A program made the translations under genes and the position numbers. A stretch of 11,984 nucleotides of DNA from UBA2632 sp964452155 (GTDB taxonomy: Bacteria > Bacteroidota > Bacteroidia > Bacteroidales > Dysgonomonadaceae), in the NCBI GenBank assembly GCA_964452155.1, contig CAYVLC010000081.1:1-11984 (forward strand), given 5' to 3'. This document shows, piece by piece, positions 7,018 to 11,984 of this stretch. How positions within the stretch are numbered: position 1 is the stretch's first letter; every line of letters starts with the position of its first letter. Under the pieces are notes generated by a model. The model saw nothing but the letters and a program-made list of their open reading frames with translations. It had not been told where the DNA came from and did not search any database.

Positions 7018-7773
7018 ATGACACAACAAACATCGTTCAATTATAAGATTGAACCCGAGCACATCGACTTTCAGAAAAACATATCGCCTATCGTTCTCAC
7101 CGACATGATTGTGAATGCAGCTGGCAAAGATGCCAACCAGTATGGTTTTGGTTTGATGGATTTGCACGAGAAGAATTGCTCATGGGTGGTATCGCGCTTT
7201 GCTATGGAGCTACACACCATACCCACTGTGGGCGACAACCTCTCTATAGAGACTTGGGTGAAAGATGTGAGCAATGTATTTACTACGCGCAACTTTAGGC
7301 TGACAAACGCAGCAAGCAATGGCGACAGCAAAGTGATGGGCTATGCAGTATTGTCGTGGGCAGTACTAGACCTCGACACACGCCAAAGTGTGCCTTTGGC
7401 CAATTTGCCCGATTTGAACAGTTTTATTGTAAACGAATCCATTCCTTTGGCATCGCCCATGCGTATTCCTGATATAGAGGGCCGGGTTGCCAATGGATTT
7501 GAGGTAAAGTATAGCGATATCGACTTGAATGTACACACCAATGTGCTCAAGTATTTGCAGTGCATCTGTGATATATTTACACTCGATTTTTATGCCAAGC
7601 GTGTACTGAAAAGAGTGGAGATAAACTTCTTGCGGGAACTGAACTTTGGCGACAAAGGATCTGTCCACTATGAAGAGGTGGCCGAGAATGATTTTTTGTT
7701 CAAGTTGGTTACCACCGAGGGGGTAACTGTGTCGCGCAGTAGAATGTTATTTGAGTTTAAAGATAAGAGTTAA
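7018..7773 (+). CDS. Acyl-ACP thioesterase, copy 2
   Basis: The 251-residue product is identical to that of 2707-3462, with the same N171-x-H173-x-N175 hot-dog signature. Start, stop and promoter box are all kept, so the gene should be expressed and functional. It lies upstream of enolase in the same direction, but about 470 bp of repeats and a separate enolase promoter lie between them, so an operon is unlikely. Two identical copies would raise dosage unless one is silenced by its context. Upstream of this copy are repeats and R-M DNA, while copy 1 has the unique spacer. I cannot tell which copy holds the ancestral position. That this copy is followed by unique DNA with the enolase promoter, while copy 1 follows a repeat-free spacer, is what an insertion into a single original locus would give. 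Confidence 0.9.
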   Translation: MTQQTSFNYKIEPEHIDFQKNISPIVLTDMIVNAAGKDANQYGFGLMDLHEKNCSWVVSRFAMELHTIPTVGDNLSIETWVKDVSNVFTTRNFRLTNAASNGDSKVMGYAVLSWAVLDLDTRQSVPLANLPDLNSFIVNESIPLASPMRIPDIEGRVANGFEVKYSDIDLNVHTNVLKYLQCICDIFTLDFYAKRVLKRVEINFLRELNFGDKGSVHYEEVAENDFLFKLVTTEGVTVSRSRMLFEFKDKS

Positions 7774-8152
7774 GAGTTGACCCTTGTGCCAATATTGCAG
7801 CATCTATTTACAAGGCAGTTGGTAGAGAAAACACATGAATTTTCTCTACGTTGGTGTTCCGCTGGCTCTGGTGTCCTTTGCTAATGCATTTTCCTTGTTT
7901 CTAGTCTCTAGTTCCTATCTTCTCTTAGACAGGCTCAGGGACTGGGGTTCATTTGGCTATTATAATTCTGCACAATCCTCAACTGTCACTGCTCACTGTT
8001 CAACTGCTCACTGCTCACTGCCAACCGCTGTTCTCCTCACCTCTTTCCCCCTTTCCCCCTTATCCAAACTATATAGTTGCTATTCACCACTCTTTAGCCT
8101 CTCCTTTGCATTTATTAAAGGTCTAAACCAACTGAAATTGTACAAAATATAG
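7774..8152. repeat. Spacer with repeat modules between thioesterase copy 2 and enolase
   Basis: Up to 7882 this is the end of the long repeat, including the P1 palindrome at 7822-7849. From about 7976 to 8040 there is a run of CACTGCTCACTGTTCAACTG and CTGCTCACTGCCAACCGC-like units, followed by a pyrimidine-rich stretch (CCTCTTTCCCCCTTTCCCC, near 8045). A 105-codon open frame at 7835-8152 consists of these repeats and is not a credible gene. Confidence 0.6.
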
Positions 8153-8160
8153 TATATTTG
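8153..8160 (+). promoter_or_regulatory. -7 promoter box of the enolase gene
   Basis: TATATTTG is an exact TAnnTTTG match. The leader before the ATG at 8246 would be about 80 nt and very AT-rich, which is common for strongly expressed Bacteroidota genes. The -33 element is not clear. Confidence 0.6.
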
Positions 8161-8245
8161 TATTCTTAAATTTGATATGGTTATCAATTAGATAGATTCG
8201 TATATAATTAGAAATTAATATAATTATCATTTTAAAATTAAAAAC

Positions 8246-9526
8246 ATGAGAATTGAAAGTATTATTGGTAGAGAGGTTATAGACTCGAGAGGAAACCCAA
8301 CTGTTGAGGTTGACGTGATGTTAGAATGCGGTGCTTTTGGTCGTTGTTCTGTGCCCTCTGGTGCATCAACTGGCGAAAACGAAGCTGTTGAATTGCGCGA
8401 TGGCGACAAAAAAAGATATGGTGGTAAGGGTGTTCTAAAAGCTGTTGCCAATGTGAACGATGTGATTGCTCCAGAACTTTTGGGTTGGGATGCTTCGCAA
8501 CAAGCAGACATTGACGCATTGCTTATAAAACTTGATGGAACCAAAACAAAATCACATCTTGGTGCTAACGCAATGTTGGGCGTATCTTTGGCTGTTGCAA
8601 AAGCTGCTGCCGATGCATTGGGAATGCCACTTTACAGATACATTGGTGGTACTAACACTGTAACACTTCCTGTGCCAATGATGAATATCATCAATGGTGG
8701 ATCTCACTCTGATGCTACTATCGCATTCCAAGAGTTTATGATTCGTCCAGTTGGTGCTACTTCTTTCCGCGAAGGCTTGCGTATGGGTGCTGAGGTGTTT
8801 CACGAACTACACAAAGTGTTGGGCGAGCGCAACTTGAGTACTGCTGTTGGTGACGAGGGTGGATATGCACCTGCACTGAATGGCACCGAAGATGCACTTG
8901 AAACAATCTTGACAGCAGTAAAAAGAGCTGGATACGAACCAACAAAAGACATAACAATTGCCTTGGACTGTGCTGCTTCTGAGTTTTACGAAGATGGCAA
9001 TTATAACTATGCTAAATTTGAAGGTGCTGCTGGTTTGGTGCGCACTCCATCAGAACAGGTTGATTTTCTTGCAGAGCTAGTTGAAAAATACCCAATCGAT
9101 TCTATCGAAGATGGTATGGACGAAGGAGACTGGGAAGGTTGGAAAATCCTTACCGACAGATTGGGCGACAAAGTGCAATTGGTAGGTGACGATTTGTTTG
9201 TAACAAATGTAGATTTCTTGAAAAAAGGTATCGAAATGGGTTGTGCAAACTCTATCCTTATCAAAGTAAACCAAATTGGTACATTGACAGAAACATTAGA
9301 TGCAATTGAAATGGCTCACCGCCATGGATATACAAGTGTAACTTCTCATCGCTCTGGCGAAACAGAAGATGCTACTATTGCAGATATTGCTGTTGCAACC
9401 AACTCTGGTCAAATCAAAACTGGTTCGGCTAGCCGTTCAGACCGCATGGCCAAGTACAACCAATTGCTTCGCATAGAAGAAGAATTGGGCGAACGCGCTG
9501 TATATGGTTACAAACGTGTGAAATAA
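8246..9526 (+). CDS. eno: Enolase (phosphopyruvate hydratase)
   Basis: The 426-residue protein interconverts 2-phosphoglycerate and phosphoenolpyruvate in glycolysis and gluconeogenesis. Catalytic residues are Glu204 (in VGDEGGYAP) and Lys340 (in ILIKVNQIG). The Mg2+ ligands are Asp241 (ALDCAASEF), Glu288 (SIEDGMDE) and Asp315 (VGDDLFVTN). The signature SHRSGETEDATIADIAV begins at residue 367. The loop GGSHSDATIAFQEF (151-164) is the form known from Bacteroides enolases, where E. coli has GGEHADNNVDIQEF. Length and both ends are normal. Start is ATG with no strong Shine-Dalgarno sequence. Its own promoter (8153) and terminator (9556-9587) make it a single-gene unit. Nothing suggests transfer. 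Confidence 0.98.
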   Translation: MRIESIIGREVIDSRGNPTVEVDVMLECGAFGRCSVPSGASTGENEAVELRDGDKKRYGGKGVLKAVANVNDVIAPELLGWDASQQADIDALLIKLDGTKTKSHLGANAMLGVSLAVAKAAADALGMPLYRYIGGTNTVTLPVPMMNIINGGSHSDATIAFQEFMIRPVGATSFREGLRMGAEVFHELHKVLGERNLSTAVGDEGGYAPALNGTEDALETILTAVKRAGYEPTKDITIALDCAASEFYEDGNYNYAKFEGAAGLVRTPSEQVDFLAELVEKYPIDSIEDGMDEGDWEGWKILTDRLGDKVQLVGDDLFVTNVDFLKKGIEMGCANSILIKVNQIGTLTETLDAIEMAHRHGYTSVTSHRSGETEDATIADIAVATNSGQIKTGSASRSDRMAKYNQLLRIEEELGERAVYGYKRVK

Positions 9527-9555
9527 GAGAGAGCAAATAATATTTCTATATATAT

Positions 9556-9587
9556 AAATAGCAATCCGTGAGGGTTGCTATTTTTTT
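9556..9587 (+). terminator. Rho-independent terminator of enolase
   Basis: AAATAGCAATCC (9556-9567) pairs with GGGTTGCTATTT (9572-9583) as a 12-bp stem with one G-T pair and a GTGA loop. The run of seven T residues at 9581-9587 forms the tail and overlaps the end of the stem. It begins 30 nt after the enolase stop codon. Confidence 0.9.
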
Positions 9588-9741
9588 GGTGATATGAGAG
9601 GAATATCACGGCCCCAGGCCAGCGCAATTGACAATTAATTCCCTGTCATTCCGACCAGCGGGAGGAATCTGTTGAAAAAAACAGCTGTTAGGCATTGGCT
9701 GTTAGCCGTTAACACTGTGTGTATAATATTTACAGAACTGT

Positions 9742-9766
9742 AGAGACGGCGATTTATCGCGTCTCT
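9742..9766. repeat. Palindrome P2 (GAGACG arms), right copy
   Basis: AGAGACG (9742-9748) and CGTCTCT (9760-9766) are inverted repeats, with CGAT/ATCG inside, TT in the centre and one bulged G at 9749. It lies 15 bp from palindrome P1. Confidence 0.7.
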
Positions 9767-9781
9767 CTCCAAATGACCAGC

Positions 9782-9809
9782 GTAGATAAAATTCATGAAT
9801 TTTCTCTAC
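9782..9809. repeat. 28-bp palindrome P1, right copy
   Basis: The core AAAATTCATGAATTTT is perfectly self-complementary, and the outer arms GTAGAT and CTCTAC differ by one base from a full palindrome. It is related to 3511-3538. At the collinear place in the left mosaic (near 3790) this palindrome is missing. Confidence 0.75.
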
Positions 9810-10060
9810 CAACTGCCTTGCAAATAGAAGCTGCAATATTAGCACGACTACCAGAGACCACATTTCTCATACCAAACCCCGCATTTATCTGCGTTCATCT
9901 GTTCAATTAGCAATCAGCAGTCAGCAATACCAGCGCATTCACAATTCATAATTCATAATTCATAATTGATTCAGTGTTTTCTGTTGGCTAATAATTCCCA
10001 TGCGATAGCATGTTGTTTACTATCCCTATCCCTATCTCGAAGCTAGAAGCTCCGAATACA

Positions 10061-10179
10061 TACCTCACCTCGCATTTCTGTGTGCCTTAGCGTCTTGGCG
10101 AGAAGCCTTCTTCGAGATTCGAATTGTGAAACATGGGTCAGGCACACTGACCTCACATCTCACACCCCATACCATTTAC
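10061..10179. other. Short spacer downstream of nhaD
   Basis: It contains TGTGCCTTAGCGTCTTGGCG, a low-complexity unit typical of these spacers. It also has an exact 6-bp inverted repeat GGTCAG/CTGACC (10136-10152, loop GCACA). The latter lies about 30 nt after the nhaD stop codon but has no convincing T tract on the minus strand, so I do not call it a terminator. Confidence 0.35.
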
Positions 10180-11613
10180 TTACCTCAAAATCATCATCTG
10201 CACCAAATAAACGCCAGCTCCACACAAATACCCGACTAGAGCCAACAACGATATTCTTTTGAGATACCACACAAACGTAATGCGCTCTATTCCCATGAGT
10301 ATAACCCCTGCGGCAGAACCGATAAGCAATATGCTACCGCCCGTACCCACACAGTAGGCAATGAAATGCCAGAAGTGACCATCTACTACAAAGTTTTGCA
10401 GGTATGCTGGGTTGGCCGATGCCGCAAGCATTGCATCAGTAGCTACAGGATACATGCCCATAGTACCTGCCAGAAGTGGCACATTATCGAATATAGACGA
10501 CATGATACCAATTGTGATTGACTGGGCATAGATATTGGGCATGTGATTGGTCATAAAGCCCGAAAGGCTCACCAAGATGCCTGCCTGAGAGAGTGCATCT
10601 ACTGCCAATAGAATACCCAAAAAGAACATCAAGGTGGAAATGTCTAATCGTTGGAATATGCGCGCTACACGCACTTTAATATCCTCGCTCATATTCTTCT
10701 TGTGATTGTACATTATTTCTGTGTATATCCAAAGCATGCTTACCCCTAAGAGAACACCCACAAAGGGCGGCAAGCCAGTGACTGCTTTAAATACGGGAGC
10801 AAGAATAAGGATGGAGATGCCCGACACGAATACAATGAATCGGTTGAGGGGTGTGAGGTAGTAATTGAGCGATTTTGGGTCTTCCCAATATTTTTCGTTG
10901 GGACTGCTGGGCAATTTGCCTTTCAACCAATATTGTGCAATAAATAATGGAACAAGCAGCGAAACCAAACTAGGCAAGAAGATGCTTTTGATAATAGCCA
11001 CACTGGTTATGTTACCTTTTACCCAAAGCATAATGGTGGTGATATCGCCAATGGGCGACCATGCCCCTCCGCTATTGGCAGCCAACACAATCATGCTACA
11101 GAAAATCCATCGCTCACGGGTGTCTTCCACAATTTTGCGAATCAGCATCACCATTACTATGGTAGTGGTAAGGTTGTCTAGCACCGCTGACAAGAAGAAG
11201 GTGATGATTGCTACCAACCAAAGCAGTTTTCTACGTTTGCGTGTAACAATCCAATTGGTAATGAAGTTGAAGCCGCCGTGCACATCAATTACCTCTACCA
11301 CTGTCATGGCTCCGGTAAGGAAAAGAAGGGTTTCCGATATATCGCCAATCGTTTCTAACAATTGGTGATTGACTACAAAGCTACGCACTTGCTCTTTGAA
11401 GGGCAGCAGCTTTATTGCATCGTTGTGATACAGGAAATCTGTGAAACTTTCGGCCGAAACTGTTTGCACTATAGAGGGTGCAAGATAAATGTAAACTACC
11501 CACAAAAGCATACCAATCAACAGGGCCACGCTGGCCTTATTGATTTTTATTGTGTGTTCCATGGCTATGGATATGTAGCCCACGAGGAACACAACAATCA
11601 TTAAATAAATCAT
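10180..11613 (-). CDS. nhaD: Na+/H+ antiporter, NhaD type
   Basis: This 477-residue inner-membrane protein is an NhaD-family (ion transporter superfamily) Na+/H+ antiporter, which expels Na+ in exchange for protons. Many hydrophobic segments are visible, for example 1-18, 28-47, 130-157, 207-226, 258-276, 282-299, 326-345 and 456-474. Conserved charged motifs are SAVLDNLTTTIVM (142-154, Asp146), ANSGGAWSPIGDITT (179-193, Asp190) and SIFDNVPLLAG (373-383, Asp376). These occupy the two symmetry-related halves typical of the family. I chose the ATG at 11613. An in-frame TTG at 11643 would add ten residues, but it lies inside the -7 promoter box TACCTTTG and so would not be transcribed. A further ATG at 11601 is possible. 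The gene stands alone and converges on enolase across the repeat mosaic. Confidence 0.92.
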   Translation of the reverse strand: MIYLMIVVFLVGYISIAMEHTIKINKASVALLIGMLLWVVYIYLAPSIVQTVSAESFTDFLYHNDAIKLLPFKEQVRSFVVNHQLLETIGDISETLLFLTGAMTVVEVIDVHGGFNFITNWIVTRKRRKLLWLVAIITFFLSAVLDNLTTTIVMVMLIRKIVEDTRERWIFCSMIVLAANSGGAWSPIGDITTIMLWVKGNITSVAIIKSIFLPSLVSLLVPLFIAQYWLKGKLPSSPNEKYWEDPKSLNYYLTPLNRFIVFVSGISILILAPVFKAVTGLPPFVGVLLGVSMLWIYTEIMYNHKKNMSEDIKVRVARIFQRLDISTLMFFLGILLAVDALSQAGILVSLSGFMTNHMPNIYAQSITIGIMSSIFDNVPLLAGTMGMYPVATDAMLAASANPAYLQNFVVDGHFWHFIAYCVGTGGSILLIGSAAGVILMGIERITFVWYLKRISLLALVGYLCGAGVYLVQMMILR

Positions 11614-11640
11614 ACCTAAATCAATCTTTTTATTTGCGTG

Positions 11641-11648
11641 CAAAGGTA
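11641..11648 (-). promoter_or_regulatory. -7 promoter box of nhaD
   Basis: The minus strand reads TACCTTTG, an exact TAnnTTTG match and the same octamer as in front of the thioesterase genes. It gives a leader of about 20-25 nt to the ATG at 11613. This box decides the start choice of nhaD. Confidence 0.6.
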
Positions 11649-11984
11649 GAAAAAAAGTAGAGGGAATTATGAAATATAGGGTGTGAATTTAAGGGTAAGA
11701 GTGATGGGGGAATTGACAATTGACAGTTGACAATGAAATACGACAATTATAGGCCTTAATGGCCAAATGATTTGCACGCAGATGACGCTGATAAAAGTGA
11801 TGAACACAGATAAATACGGTTTGGGGTATGAGGTGTGTGGTGTGTAAATACTTCAATTGTTAGGTCATTGAGCTTGTCGAAATGCGGTAGAAGAAAGCAT
11901 CAATGCTGTATTAATCAAAAAGGCTTCGACAGGCCAGCGCAATTGACAATTAATTCCCTGTCATTCCGACCAGCGGGAGGAATC
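11649..11984. repeat. Repeat-rich spacer at the right window edge
   Basis: No gene is seen. Units present are GGAATTGACAATTGACAGTT (about 11710-11730); TATAGGCCTTAATGGCC (about 11749-11765, inverted partner near 147); TTTGCACGCAGATGACGCTG with AACACAGATAAATACGG (about 11771-11819); and a CATTGAGCTTGTCGAAATG ... GGCTTCGACAGGCC pair (11867-11935), which forms a partial inverted repeat around GCTTGTCGAA/TTCGACAGGC. It ends in the 55-bp unit shared with 9615-9669. Confidence 0.6.
11930..11984 (-). repeat. 55-bp exact repeat unit cut by the window end
   Basis: It is identical to 9615-9669, in the same orientation, and its relative on the other strand lies at about 3912-3970. It contains GTCATTCCGACCAGCGGGAG. 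Because identity runs to the last base, the true repeat is longer than what is visible. Confidence 0.8.

Larger units (their letters stand above)
6898..7882 (+). repeat. Long direct repeat, copy 2 (985 bp, carries thioesterase gene)
   Basis: This is the second copy of 2587-3571, in the same orientation; I see no sequence difference. Its left junction is the C10 tract at 6893-6902, and its right junction follows CCTTTGCT at 7882. The absence of mutations between the copies means a recent duplication, ongoing gene conversion, or an assembly effect. Confidence 0.95.
9601..10060 (-). repeat. Mosaic intergenic repeat, inverted copy between enolase and nhaD
   Basis: No gene is seen. Read on the minus strand it follows the same order of units as 3600-3970: GGAGCTTCTAGCTTCGAG (about 10050), ACATGCTATCGCATGGG, GAACAGATGAACGCAGATAA, ATATTGCAGCTTCTATTTGC, palindromes P1 and P2, CAGATTCCTCCCGCTGGTCG, then GCGCTGGCCTGGGG (about 9613-9626). 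It differs from the left copy by short insertions, including a TAATTCATAATTCATAATTC run (about 9945-9970). The unit at 9615-9669 is identical to 11930-11984. Confidence 0.75.

Noticed and set aside
2587..7882. The 985-bp repeats as copies of an insertion sequence or composite transposon ends
   Set aside because: They contain a thioesterase and not a transposase, have no terminal inverted repeats, and show no short target duplication at their outer ends.
7976..8040. Tandem CTGCTCACTG-like units that might suggest a CRISPR array
   Set aside because: The units are short, irregular and have no constant-length unique spacers; no cas genes are nearby.
7835..8152. 105-codon open frame with a hydrophobic start
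   Set aside because: It begins inside the P1 palindrome and continues through CTGCTCACT-type repeats; the hydrophobic look comes from T-rich repeat DNA.
10136..10152. GGTCAG/CTGACC inverted repeat as nhaD terminator
   Set aside because: The stem is only 6 bp and is not followed by a run of T on the minus strand.
1..11984. Avoidance of CCWGG sites in the window as support for the R-M specificity
   Set aside because: At least six CCWGG sites are visible, some inside genes; the window is too short for a meaningful test.

Overview
The window looks like chromosomal DNA of a member of the Bacteroidota, most likely Bacteroidales. The evidence is the primary-sigma -7 box TAnnTTTG in front of most genes, the absence of strong Shine-Dalgarno sequences, an enolase with the Bacteroides-type GGSHSDATIAFQEF loop, and a long class I fumarase. 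I cannot name the genus. No rRNA, tRNA, transposase, integrase or CRISPR array is visible.

Layout from left to right: a repeat-rich spacer with a terminator; class I fumarate hydratase (minus strand); a spacer without recognisable content; an acyl-ACP thioesterase gene (plus strand); a mosaic of short intergenic repeats; a two-gene type II restriction-modification (R-M) cassette on the minus strand (Dcm/EcoRII-like C5-methyltransferase, then EcoRII-like endonuclease, overlapping by 8 bp); more repeats; a second, apparently identical copy of the thioesterase gene with its promoter; enolase (plus strand) with its own promoter and a strong terminator; another repeat mosaic; an NhaD-type Na+/H+ antiporter (minus strand); and a final repeat tract cut off by the window edge.

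The most striking feature is the architecture around the R-M cassette. The cassette is AT-richer than its neighbours. It is bracketed first by a diverged direct repeat of about 125 bp that holds a hairpin, and then by a direct repeat of 985 bp that carries the whole thioesterase gene and its promoter. I found no difference between the two 985-bp copies. This is the structure expected from R-M insertion with long target duplication, or from single-crossover integration of a circle that carried one thioesterase copy. Recombination between the 985-bp copies would delete the R-M genes exactly and leave one intact thioesterase gene.

The housekeeping genes (fumarase, enolase, NhaD) look like independent transcription units and not a pathway operon. 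The spacers, apart from the one between fumarase and the first thioesterase, are filled with a modular family of interspersed repeats. These include two palindromes with similar outer arms but different cores. One roughly 400-bp mosaic occurs in inverted orientation on the left of the R-M cassette and between enolase and nhaD.
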